Assembly: GCF_002160055.1 (NCBI RefSeq)
Contig: NZ_NFJV01000036.1
Coordinates: 1 to 32,587, forward strand
From: Mediterranea sp. An20
GTDB lineage: Bacteria > Bacteroidota > Bacteroidia > Bacteroidales > Bacteroidaceae
Length of the DNA: 32,587 nucleotides
Direction: 5' to 3'
A program made the position numbers and the translations under genes. Positions 7,493-14,637 of the stretch are shown in pieces (position 1 is the first letter of the stretch; each line of letters opens with the position of its first letter). A model generated the notes under the pieces. It made no database searches. It was not told the DNA's origin and worked only from the letters and a program-made list of their open reading frames with translations.

Positions 7493-8242
7493 ATTTTCTT
7501 TAAGAGGTATGTGGACAGGCGTCGATGGATATTCTCCTTTTCTCAACATTTCTACTAATGAGTTACGAGAAATTCCAAATGAGTCTGAAATATAATGTAA
7601 GTGTGGCTGACTCCCTTGTAGCCCCGCCTCTTGTCCTTTAAGTCCTTTAAATGTTTGCAAGAAACAATGCCAATGTTCATCATTGTCTAATATTCTTGCA
7701 ATCAATACGTCGGCTTGTTCTACAACTTGTTTCATCTGCCCTTCAGTTAAAGTTGTTTTTCCATAATATTCCACTGTACCATCTTCTTTAACATGAATAA
7801 ATTTAGGAAGTTCATCTTTATTTACAGATGACGGGGCTCCTTGATAGTGATAATGGCTAAAACTATATCCTTTATTTTCAGCTTGTGCAAAAAGTGCCCC
7901 TAATTGGTCATATGTAAGATTTGCTCCCTTTAGTAATTTAATTTGCTCCTTCTTTTTCATAGGTTTTTCCAAAATTTCAGTAAAGCACGTAGGAATTTCT
8001 TTGTGAGCAAATGAATCAAAATTTTGATTAGCAAACTCCTTGGCTTTTTGCATAATATAATTAGAATCATATGATGTTACAAAGCCTAAATAATGACGAA
8101 CCATTTCTGATAAAACATTATATATGGATTTTGTATGAAAAGAAACCATACATTCACGAAAACTAACATTTTCTACCTCGTCCATAGAATTTGCTATTAA
8201 CGATTTATCTTCTTCTTCTTGTTGGTAAATTTCCGTTGCCAT
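7475..8242 (-). CDS. Hypothetical protein, AT-rich orphan gene
   Basis: I do not recognise this 255-residue protein. It is soluble and charged, with no signal peptide or membrane segment. Notable are a lysine-rich KPMKKKEQIKLLKGANL segment near residue 95, EHWHCFLQTFKG near residue 190, and a C-terminal region with PHLHYISDSFGISRN and VEMLRKGEYPSTPVHIPL. The H/C/Y-rich stretch might bind metal, but no family motif is certain. The codons are clearly AT-rich compared with the GC-rich mob and rte genes around it, suggesting a separate origin. It stands alone: convergent with mobC and about 110 bases downstream of the GNAT pair's terminator. Cargo such as an anti-phage or host-interaction gene is possible but unsupported. 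Confidence 0.7.
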   Translation of the reverse strand: MATEIYQQEEEDKSLIANSMDEVENVSFRECMVSFHTKSIYNVLSEMVRHYLGFVTSYDSNYIMQKAKEFANQNFDSFAHKEIPTCFTEILEKPMKKKEQIKLLKGANLTYDQLGALFAQAENKGYSFSHYHYQGAPSSVNKDELPKFIHVKEDGTVEYYGKTTLTEGQMKQVVEQADVLIARILDNDEHWHCFLQTFKGLKGQEAGLQGSQPHLHYISDSFGISRNSLVEMLRKGEYPSTPVHIPLKENEEKVE

Positions 8243-8288
8243 AGCTATATATCATTTTAATATAAATATCATCATAAATGAAAAATGC

Positions 8289-8322
8289 CCCCAAAAAGTT
8301 AGTTATCTTCAACTTTTATGGG
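8289..8322 (-). terminator. Possible terminator after the GNAT gene
   Basis: Read on the minus strand, a stem formed by AAAAGTT/AACTTTT (plus positions 8294-8300 and 8311-8317), extended by CCC/GGG across a small bulge, is followed by CATTTTTC. It lies about 30 bases past the stop of the minus-strand GNAT gene. The bulge makes it a weaker candidate. Confidence 0.45.
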
Positions 8323-8350
8323 AGGCTTATTGTCTGTTGCTTTTGTCTTG

Positions 8351-8956
8351 CTATTCGGTACGCAGGAGTATCAGGTCGAAATACATCAGCCGGGTGTGCA
8401 TGGGCTGCATGGCTGTTCCCTCTTTCGCCGTCCGCCTGCCGTGCAGGAACGTCCATTCCTCTTCCTCCGTGGCGAACAGGAACTTGAAGCCGTTGCGCAG
8501 GTAAAAGTCAAAGACCTTGGGACGGTTCAGTGCGTCCACCACTACATAACGGCATCCCGTCTTGTTCAGCGGCTCGATGAACCACGACTTGATGGCATCC
8601 AGCAACTCGTCGCCCACGTGGAGTCCTTTGTAGTCCTCGCTGACGGCAAGCTGTCCTACCAGCACCGCAGGGTATTGCGGGCGGCGTTTCTCGTTGGGTA
8701 TGTTGCGGTTGAGCTTGTTGCGGCGGCTGTTCGGGAGCAGGTCGGCACGGATGCTCGAATTGGCTACGGTGAAAGCTCCGACGATGCGCCGTTCCTCTTG
8801 TTCCACGAAACAATAGGACTTGCCGAGAAGCTGGTAAGCGTAATCAGCATACTCTTTCGTGAAGAACTCGGTTATGTCCTTGTCCTCGCATGAGAAACCG
8901 CCGCACTCACGCAGCACCTCCTCATTCAGTTCGCAGAACTCGCAACGCTCCAACAT
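8351..8956 (-). CDS. GNAT-family N-acetyltransferase (possible toxin)
   Basis: This 201-residue acetyltransferase has a central strand AVLVGQLAVSEDYKGLHVGDELL, a variant of the acetyl-CoA-binding QxxGxG/A motif in which the glycines are partly replaced (YKGLHVGDELL). It then continues to KVFDFYLRNGFKFL, the conserved end of the fold. The opening CEFCELNEEVLRE and the CSCEDKDI-like FSCEDKDITEFF segment resemble GNATs that act as tRNA-acetylating toxins (TacT/AtaT type), in which a small protein is encoded just upstream. Here a 56-codon gene precedes it by 6 bases. A toxin role is inference; it could be an ordinary protein or small-molecule acetyltransferase. Confidence 0.8.
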   Translation of the reverse strand: MLERCEFCELNEEVLRECGGFSCEDKDITEFFTKEYADYAYQLLGKSYCFVEQEERRIVGAFTVANSSIRADLLPNSRRNKLNRNIPNEKRRPQYPAVLVGQLAVSEDYKGLHVGDELLDAIKSWFIEPLNKTGCRYVVVDALNRPKVFDFYLRNGFKFLFATEEEEWTFLHGRRTAKEGTAMQPMHTRLMYFDLILLRTE

Positions 8957-8962
8957 ACCGTA

Positions 8963-9133
8963 CTATCCCTCCCGATACAGTTTGGAACGCTTCAGAATGG
9001 AGCGCATTTTCGCCACCTGCTTCGTGAAGTCTATGGAACCGCGCCTTTCTTTTGCGTTGCGGTCGGCTTCCTCCACGAAACGTGCCGCAGCTTTGCCGCG
9101 AAGCACCGGGATGGGTTTGATTTCTATTGCCAT
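8963..9133 (-). CDS. Small basic protein upstream of the GNAT (candidate antitoxin)
   Basis: This 56-residue protein starts at 9133 (MAIEIKPIPVLRGKAA) and ends KRSKLYREG; a longer in-frame start at 9235 was rejected because it would overlap the end of rteC and lacks family-like sequence. It has an N-terminal strand (AIEIKPIPVL) and two helices, the second rich in K and R. The order of small gene then GNAT, 6 bases apart, is that of GNAT toxin-antitoxin modules, although a ribbon-helix-helix signature is not certain. Just upstream, at 9162-9170 on the plus strand, caaaggtac (TACCTTTG on the minus strand) is a good Bacteroides -7 element. The promoter would put the transcript start about 20 bases before the ATG. 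Confidence 0.65.
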   Translation of the reverse strand: MAIEIKPIPVLRGKAAARFVEEADRNAKERRGSIDFTKQVAKMRSILKRSKLYREG

Positions 9134-9161
9134 AATATATAGTCTTTTGATTTCCCTGCAA

Positions 9162-9169
9162 AGGTACGG
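9162..9169 (-). promoter_or_regulatory. Bacteroides-type -7 element for the GNAT pair
   Basis: On the minus strand the sequence reads TACCTTTG, a perfect match to the Bacteroides TAnnTTTG box, about 30 bases before the 56-codon gene. A matching -33 TTTG box was not clearly located, so only the -7 element is claimed. Confidence 0.55.
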
Positions 9170-9231
9170 CTTTTCCGCGAGAAAACCTAACATATTCACG
9201 TATATTGCGTTATGTGGGGCGAAAAGCCTTT

Positions 9232-9858
9232 TCATCTCCTCATCCGCTCCCGTTCCTCGTCCAACAGCATCCGCTTGTTCACCTTCTCCGCGGCGCGGTC
9301 AAGGAAATAGGTGCGGCTCTCGTTCTTGCGCATCTTGATGTCGCCAAAGATGTTGTAGCAGCCTTTCGCCTGCACGCCGAACACCTTGTAGAAGTAGGCG
9401 GCAATCTCCTTGAGCGAAGCCTCTCCACCGTTGATGCAGCGCATCTCGCTGACGCCATAGATAAGTTCCACGAGGTCGGAAGCCTTGCCCGTCCACCGCA
9501 TGGGCGGGGCATCGGCAGGCGTATCGTCTTTCTTTTCATCTTTGGAGGGGATGGAGGATAGTGGCGGCACTTGGCTGTGTGGCATGGAAATGTGCTTCAG
9601 CATCTTGCGCACGAAGGCGAGGGCTTTGCGCACGTACACGCTGTGGTGGGTTCCCGTATCTTGCAGGGCTTTGTGGTATTGCAGTTCCGTTTCCGCATAG
9701 CTCAACGCGGGCAGCGGATGGCAGGGGGTTGCGGCTCCCGTGCAGAGCGAAATGACCGTTGCCACGAACTCGTCGTATGCCGCACTCAGCCCGTTGCGGC
9801 TGTCAGGGTTGTCTATCAGGCGGAAGAACTCCGTTTCTGTCAATATGAGATGTTCCAT
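9232..9858 (-). CDS. rteC: Excision/transfer regulator RteC
   Basis: This 208-residue protein has the RteC-domain signature in its C-terminal half: RWTGKASDLVELIYG, then EASLKEIAAYFYKVFG and the ending DIKMRKNESRTYFLDR, a two-winged-helix-like arrangement. The N-terminal half (EHLILTETEFFRLIDNPD onwards) is helical and less conserved. In CTnDOT, RteC activates the xis/orf2c excision operon after RteB has turned on rteC. The gene is preceded by a sigma-54-like promoter (9918-9932) and three dyads (10033-10103), consistent with RteB control. It belongs to the minus-strand regulatory block. The excision genes themselves are not in this window. Confidence 0.92.
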   Translation of the reverse strand: MEHLILTETEFFRLIDNPDSRNGLSAAYDEFVATVISLCTGAATPCHPLPALSYAETELQYHKALQDTGTHHSVYVRKALAFVRKMLKHISMPHSQVPPLSSIPSKDEKKDDTPADAPPMRWTGKASDLVELIYGVSEMRCINGGEASLKEIAAYFYKVFGVQAKGCYNIFGDIKMRKNESRTYFLDRAAEKVNKRMLLDEERERMRR

Positions 9859-9917
9859 TTGCTTTCAGTTTTATGTTGTTACACTTGGATTGAAGTGTGC
9901 GCACATAAAACTATCGG

Positions 9918-9932
9918 GCAAACGGCAGTCCA
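9918..9932 (-). promoter_or_regulatory. Candidate sigma-54 (-24/-12) promoter of rteC
   Basis: On the minus strand the sequence is TGGACTGCCGTTTGC. It keeps the GG and GC dinucleotides exactly 10 bases apart and the TTGC of the -12 box (consensus TGGCACG-N4-TTGC). Transcription would start near 9906, about 48 bases before the rteC ATG. The match is partial in the -24 half, and this is the only such site noted near rteC. Confidence 0.55.
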
Positions 9933-10032
9933 ACGGATGGAATTTTTTGCGGTTTGTTTTGCAAGTTGCTGGTAAACAGCAGACATATTTGATAAAAATA
10001 AATTGGAATACCCAAATTCAGCCTTTCGGAAG

Positions 10033-10103
10033 TGTTCAGATATTGAACACGTGTTCATAATCTGAACACTCTTTTGAGCAGGGAGGTGTTCACTTTCTGA
10101 ACA
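10033..10103. promoter_or_regulatory. Three TGTTCA-N5-TGAACA dyads, candidate RteB enhancer sites
   Basis: Perfect 6-base inverted repeats with identical 5-base spacers occur at 10033-10049, 10052-10068 and 10087-10103. The first two together make a nearly perfect 40-base palindrome at 10031-10070, centred on GAACACGTGTTC. They lie roughly 130-200 bases upstream of the predicted rteC transcript start, the normal distance for sigma-54 activator sites. Part of the array lies inside the last codons of the upstream reductase gene, so it also shapes that protein's C-terminus. Confidence 0.7.
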
Positions 10104-10519
10104 GTCGCACCCTCATTCTTGCGGTACACGGCTTTCAGCGAACCGTCCTTGTATGTCTTTGTCTCGTCCCGCATCCATTCGCTTTCAGGCAAATCTCCAA
10201 GGAACAGGCGGCAGCCGTTCCCGGCAATGACGGGTATCGTGCAGAGGATGATTTTGTCCAGCAGGTGCATCCTTGCCATGCCGTTGATGATGCTTGCGGT
10301 AGCGGTGTTGGCTTCTATGAAACAGGTGGTGTCGGACTTGTCAAGCACCAACGTGGTAAGGGAAGTGTATTCGGAGAGCGGACGGGCGGTTTCTTTCATT
10401 CCGACAATGCCGAATCTGTCCGGCGTGTCGGTTTTGGCAAGCCATTGCTGCGCTTTCCCTGAACTGTCCGCAAGGCATCCGTCCATCGTGAGGACGGCGA
10501 ATAATATGACTTTTCCCAT
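10055..10519 (-). CDS. RibD C-terminal/dihydrofolate reductase-like protein
   Basis: This 154-residue protein starts at 10519 with MGKVILFAVLTMDGCLADS, matching the first strand and DG loop of the RibD-C/DHFR fold, and contains MHLLDKIILCTIPVIAGNGCRLF, the conserved IPV..G.G..LF block. It is shorter than usual (about 170-190 residues), mostly by loss of the central region. A small reductase of this type is found beside rteA/rteB in other Bacteroides conjugative transposons; its substrate is unknown, and antifolate tolerance is only a guess. An in-frame extension to 10666 runs through the structured leader and does not resemble the family. The last codons overlap the TGTTCA dyads upstream of rteC. 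Confidence 0.75.
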   Translation of the reverse strand: MGKVILFAVLTMDGCLADSSGKAQQWLAKTDTPDRFGIVGMKETARPLSEYTSLTTLVLDKSDTTCFIEANTATASIINGMARMHLLDKIILCTIPVIAGNGCRLFLGDLPESEWMRDETKTYKDGSLKAVYRKNEGATVQKVNTSLLKRVFRL

Positions 10520-10783
10520 CGGTCTCTTTTTTAGTGGTTGCGACCGAAAGCCGTCATACGAAAATAGCGTGCAAATCACACTACTTTCTGGTGACGGCTC
10601 TGGACTGCCTCTACGGAATGTACGTGACTGCACGCTATGCCGAGGCATAGCATAAGCATCACGCAATCGCCTTCCATAGTTCCAATTGTCCAGATTTTCA
10701 CCAGATGCGCCTTGCGGTCTTATTCTATACTATATTTTCATCGGACGGATTTTTTTACTTTCCGCACCCGACTTTTCTCAAAT
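10520..10783 (-). ncRNA. Structured 5' leader RNA upstream of the reductase gene
   Basis: From the promoter at 10791-10821 to the ATG at 10519 the transcript has about 264 untranslated bases with strong pairing potential. CTGGTGA/TCACCAG and TCTGGAC/GTCCAGA (plus positions 10588-10605 with 10688-10704) make a 14-pair interrupted helix enclosing about 80 bases. Inside it, GCTATGC-CTCG-GCATAGC (around 10634-10651) forms a tight hairpin. Its right arm lies in ATAGCGTGCA, which can instead pair with the downstream TGCACGCTAT (10564-10573). CGGTC can pair with GACCG directly before the start codon. Mutually exclusive helices suggest a switch or attenuator; no known riboswitch class was recognised. 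Confidence 0.5.
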
Positions 10784-10790
10784 GTTGCTA

Positions 10791-10821
10791 CAAAGGTAAT
10801 GCAAGTTTAGGGCAGAACAAA
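10791..10821 (-). promoter_or_regulatory. Bacteroides vegetative promoter for the reductase leader
   Basis: On the minus strand TTTTG (plus 10817-10821) is followed after 19 bases by TACCTTTG (plus 10791-10798), fitting the Bacteroides -33 TTTG and -7 TAnnTTTG boxes. The start would be near 10783, giving a long leader. It also separates reductase expression from rteB, which ends at 10912. Confidence 0.7.
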
Positions 10822-10911
10822 ACAAATCAATTGTTTTTTATGCCGAAACGCCGCTTACCTTATCGAAAGGTAGCCTTTTTCCTGTAATTCCTTTCATCTT
10901 TTTACTGTTTT

Positions 10912-12198
10912 CTATTCTATCCCGTATGCTTTCAGCTTGTTGTACAGCGTGGTGCGCCCGATGCCGAGCAATGCTGCCGCCAACTTGCGGTTGCCCTTTG
11001 CCTGTTCCAGCGCATGGATGATTTGTTTCTTCTCCATGTCGTCCAAAGCCAGCGAAGCGTCATCCGCTATCGGTATTTCATCGAACTCCAACGTGTCTGC
11101 CGTGACCGTATCGCCTTCGGTATGCAGCACCGCCATGCGCACGACCCGTTTCAGTTCCCTCACGTTGCCGCCCCATGCATAGGCGAGCAGTTGTTTTCTT
11201 GCTTCCGCATCAAAGCCTTTCACCTGCCGGTCAAGTTCCTCATTGGAGAGTTTCAGGAAGAAATCTGCCAAAGGCATGATGTCCTCACGGCACTCACGCA
11301 GCGGCGGTATGTTCAATGTGTATTCCTTTATCCGATGGAACAAATCCTGACGGAAACGCTTTTCGGCGATGGCTGCCTGCAAGTCCTCGTTGGTGGCGGC
11401 GATGATGCGCACGTCAGCCTGCTTGTCCTTGCTGCCTCCCGTGGGTCTGTACCGTTTGGCTTCCAATGCGCGGAGCAGCATCTGCTGCACTTCCGGCGGA
11501 AGGTTGCCTATCTCGTCGAGGAACAATGTGCCTCCTGCGGCTTCCTCCCAGAATCCCTGTTTCTTGCTTTCGGCTCCCGTGAACGCCCCTTTCTCATGCC
11601 CGAACAGGGTGGAGGAGGCAAGTTCCTTTGAAAGCAGACCGCAGTCCACAGCGACAAAGGGCCCCGCCGACCGTTTGCTCATCGTATGTATTTTCTCGGC
11701 GATGTGTTCCTTTCCCGTTCCGCTTTCGCCCAATATCAATACGCTCATGTTGGTTGGGGCGACCAGCCTTATCTTGCGGTCTATCTCCCGGAAAGCCGCG
11801 CTCTGCCGCTCATGGATGGGCGTATCGTGCCGCTCCATCCTTTTCCGCAAGGTTTTCAGGAGCGGGAAGAGGTTGGCTTCAATCAGCTTTCTCGGGATGT
11901 AGTCCTCTGCGCCCTGCTTCATTGACCGGACGGCGGTGGGCACCTCGTCATAGTCGGTCATGACGATGTAGGGATTGTTCCTGCCCTGTTTCCGCAGTTC
12001 TTCCAGCAGACTGATACCGTCACCGTCATTCAAGCGCAGGTCAGCCAGAATGATGTCATCTTCCCTCATCTTGGCAAACAGTTTCCGTGCGCCGTTGCAG
12101 GTGGAGGTACTGACGCTTGGGTATCCCTTGCTTTCCAGCAGGCGGCATACAAAGTCGGAATAGATGATGTTGTCCTCCACTACGATTACCCGTCCCAT
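10912..12198 (-). CDS. rteB: Sigma-54-dependent response regulator RteB
   Basis: This 428-residue NtrC-type regulator has a receiver domain at residues 1-115 with the likely phospho-acceptor D53 in IILADLRLNDGD. It is followed by an AAA+ domain with Walker A GESGTGKE (157-164), the sigma-54 contact loop GAFTGA (204-209) and Walker B LFLDEIG (225-231). A Fis-type helix-turn-helix ends the protein (residues 390-428, GNRKLAAALLGIGRTTLYN). All key parts are intact, so it should be functional. In CTnDOT, RteB is phosphorylated by RteA and activates rteC. The gene overlaps rteA by 13 bases. The intact GAFTGA motif predicts that its target promoter uses RpoN, which fits the site found before rteC. 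Confidence 0.95.
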   Translation of the reverse strand: MGRVIVVEDNIIYSDFVCRLLESKGYPSVSTSTCNGARKLFAKMREDDIILADLRLNDGDGISLLEELRKQGRNNPYIVMTDYDEVPTAVRSMKQGAEDYIPRKLIEANLFPLLKTLRKRMERHDTPIHERQSAAFREIDRKIRLVAPTNMSVLILGESGTGKEHIAEKIHTMSKRSAGPFVAVDCGLLSKELASSTLFGHEKGAFTGAESKKQGFWEEAAGGTLFLDEIGNLPPEVQQMLLRALEAKRYRPTGGSKDKQADVRIIAATNEDLQAAIAEKRFRQDLFHRIKEYTLNIPPLRECREDIMPLADFFLKLSNEELDRQVKGFDAEARKQLLAYAWGGNVRELKRVVRMAVLHTEGDTVTADTLEFDEIPIADDASLALDDMEKKQIIHALEQAKGNRKLAAALLGIGRTTLYNKLKAYGIE

Positions 12199-14507
12199 CT
12201 TTCCGCCTCCTTTCTTGCCGAATCAACAATCAGTCTGCACTGTGCCAGTACCGCATTTACGGCGGATTGCACCTTTTCATCCGGTATGTCCTCCTTGTGG
12301 ATTGCCTCGTACAATGCCGCCAACGGTTGCTCCGCCTTTATCAGCATCCACGAGCTTCTCAGGTGATGCACCCAGTAATCCAATGCTTCCATGTCCCCCG
12401 CTTCCGCCGCCTTGCGCACTTCGTCCATGTCGGATTGTGTAGTGGCCGCCAGCTTTTCCAACGTGCGCCGCTTGTCGCCGAAGGCGAGCAGGGATGAGAG
12501 GTCTATGCTGTTTGCTTTGTTCCGTTTGATGCAGCTTTCCGTCACCGCCAGCAGTTCGTCTATGGAATAGGGCTTGTACAGCACGGCGGCAAAGCCTTTG
12601 CCCGTCAGTTCTTCTTTCTCCACATAGCCTCCGGCGGTGGCTGCCACTACGGGGATGGTTTGTGAGTTGCCTATTTCCGATGTGCGCAGCAGTTCCAGCA
12701 CCTCGTAGCCGTTCACCTCCGGCATTTTCAGGTCGGTTATCAACAGGTCATAATCTTTTGTGCGCATCAGGTCTGTCAGTTCTCCTGCTGTCTGGCAAGT
12801 GTCGCAATCCACACCGTTTTGCCTGTACATCTCTTTCATCATGTCCAGCAGCATCCCGTTGTTGTCTATCGCCAGTACGGAGCAGTCGGACAGCGTGGAA
12901 TGTCCGACGTTCGTCTTTTCGGCAGCCGCCATTTCTTCCGCCTTTGCCAACGGCAGGCTGACGGTGAAGCGGCTTCCCTTGCCCGGCTCGCTTTCCACCG
13001 TGATGTTCCCTTTCAACAGCTTTACCGTGTCGGCTACGATGGCAAGCCCCAGCCCGAAGCCGTCCTCCGTCACGGCGTTGCCCAACCGCTCAAACGGGAT
13101 GAATATCCGCGCCTGCTGTTCTCCGGTCATGCCCGTGCCGGTGTCTTCCACCGTCAAAGTAAATATGCCGTTCTTGTAGCCGGTGCTTAATGTGACTGTA
13201 CCGCTTCGGGTGAACTTGATGGCGTTGGAGAGCAGGTTGCCGCCAATGCTTATAATCCGGTTCCTGTCGCCGCTTACAATCTCGTCCGTTTCACTTGCTG
13301 TCTTGAAGTTGAGTCCTTTATTCTTCGCCAATGTAGCAAACTCCGTTTCCAATGTTTCGGCGATGGAGCGCAGTTTGAAAGGCTTGACGCTTGGCGTTTC
13401 CTTGCCGCTGTCCAGCCGGAAATACACCAAAAGGTTGTTTATCATTCCCGCCATGCGCCCGACGGCATCCCCGATGGTCTGTGCGTGGCGCATACGGTTG
13501 TCTGCCTCCGTGTCGTTCAGCAGCAGCTCGGCGTTGCCGCCGATGACGGTCAGGGGAGTGCGCAGTTCGTGGGTGACGTTCTGGATGAGATTGCGTCGCA
13601 GCTTGATTAGCTTCTCGTTCGTATCATTGCTCTTTTGCAGTTCAGTGATAAGGCTTTCCCGTTTCTTCCTTTCGTTGCCGCTGCGTTTCATTTCCCGATG
13701 GATGGCGAGGTAGGACAAGAACAGCAGGACAATGGCGGCGGATATGGTGATAGTGAACAGCCGCACGGACAATGCCTGTGCTTCAGCTATCTTCCGTTCC
13801 CGATGTCCGAAGGCGGTCTGTGCCTGCGTGTCGAGGTCGCGTATCAGCCGCTCCAGTTCCCTGTTCAGCGTCCGGTTGCGGATGCGCAGGCTGTCGGCAT
13901 AGGCTTTCATCTCAGCCGCCTGTCTCTGTTGCATGGCGGTTAGGCTGTCGCTGAAGGCGTGGAGTTCCCTGGCTGAAGGCAGTACCTGTACGGTCTTCTT
14001 GCCGCCGAAGAAGCCGGCCAGTCCGTTTTTCTTCTGTTTTATGGTGCGGACACGTGTCGCCCTACGTGCCACTTCGGGCAGGTGGTTTACCAAGAGGCTG
14101 TCCGCCTCTTCCTGCCGCTCCATTGCTTGCATGATGTGCCGTAGCTGGGTTTCCTTGTCCGCCAAGAGGGAGCGGAGCGTGTCTATTTGTGCCGGGCGCA
14201 CGTATTCACGACAGAGCGGTTTCATGGCTTGCAGCAGGCTGTCGGTGCGCAAGAGCTGGGTATGGTAATGGTGGTAATCCGTTTCGTCCCAGCCAACAAC
14301 ACCCTCGCCCAGCAGCGCAAGCCGGGTGATGCGCTGGTGGGTGTCGCTGATGACACGGCGCACTTGCCGGATGGTTTCCGTGTCGGCTTCTATTTCCCTG
14401 ATGCGTTTGCGCTCATGCACCAAAATAGAAACCATGCTTATTCCGATAATAAACATGACAACATATCCGAATGTAATCTTTTCTTGTAACCTCTGTTCAA
14501 ATTTCAT
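12186..14507 (-). CDS. rteA: Hybrid sensor histidine kinase RteA
   Basis: This 773-residue membrane kinase has two membrane segments (about residues 12-30 and 250-269) bounding a periplasmic helical domain. A HisKA domain follows with the H-box VTHELRTPLT (H313), then a HATPase region with the N-box GNLLSNAIKFT, DTGTGM and GFGLGLAI. A receiver domain (LLITDLKMP acceptor) and a C-terminal Hpt domain (VHHLRSSW) follow. It is a complete phosphorelay feeding RteB. In CTnDOT, rteA lies downstream of tetQ and its expression follows tetracycline exposure. Here no tetQ is present: the sequence upstream of its start is a broken HAD-gene piece and then feoAB. How it is transcribed is not obvious. Confidence 0.95.
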   Translation of the reverse strand: MKFEQRLQEKITFGYVVMFIIGISMVSILVHERKRIREIEADTETIRQVRRVISDTHQRITRLALLGEGVVGWDETDYHHYHTQLLRTDSLLQAMKPLCREYVRPAQIDTLRSLLADKETQLRHIMQAMERQEEADSLLVNHLPEVARRATRVRTIKQKKNGLAGFFGGKKTVQVLPSARELHAFSDSLTAMQQRQAAEMKAYADSLRIRNRTLNRELERLIRDLDTQAQTAFGHRERKIAEAQALSVRLFTITISAAIVLLFLSYLAIHREMKRSGNERKKRESLITELQKSNDTNEKLIKLRRNLIQNVTHELRTPLTVIGGNAELLLNDTEADNRMRHAQTIGDAVGRMAGMINNLLVYFRLDSGKETPSVKPFKLRSIAETLETEFATLAKNKGLNFKTASETDEIVSGDRNRIISIGGNLLSNAIKFTRSGTVTLSTGYKNGIFTLTVEDTGTGMTGEQQARIFIPFERLGNAVTEDGFGLGLAIVADTVKLLKGNITVESEPGKGSRFTVSLPLAKAEEMAAAEKTNVGHSTLSDCSVLAIDNNGMLLDMMKEMYRQNGVDCDTCQTAGELTDLMRTKDYDLLITDLKMPEVNGYEVLELLRTSEIGNSQTIPVVAATAGGYVEKEELTGKGFAAVLYKPYSIDELLAVTESCIKRNKANSIDLSSLLAFGDKRRTLEKLAATTQSDMDEVRKAAEAGDMEALDYWVHHLRSSWMLIKAEQPLAALYEAIHKEDIPDEKVQSAVNAVLAQCRLIVDSARKEAERWDG

Positions 14508-14540
14508 ATATCTTTACACCTTGCGCTTTCGGTTAGAAAA

Positions 14541-14624
14541 TGACATCTATTGCCGATTGCAGAATCTGATGCGTTTTGAAGCTGACCAATATTCCGTCAA
14601 TATCAAAAATATTGCTTTAATCAT
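14541..14624 (-). pseudogene. 5' remnant of a HAD-family phosphatase gene
   Basis: On the minus strand, from an ATG at 14624, the sequence can be read as MIKAIF-FDIDGILVSFKT once one base is restored in a T-run: five T's stand where six are needed. It matches the start of the HAD gene at 20437-21226: positions 14541-14600 against 21141-21200 differ at 8 of 60 bases, all transitions. Homology ends after about 28 codons. The catalytic DIDGT has become DIDGI and a stop follows. It is a dead fragment lying between feoAB and rteA and marks a recombination junction. Confidence 0.75.
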
Positions 14625-14637
14625 TATTTTTTTAGCA

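Noticed and set aside
10520..10666. 49-residue N-terminal extension of the RibD/DHFR-like protein
   Set aside because: The fold starts at the MGKVILF methionine, and the extension covers a leader with strong RNA pairing.
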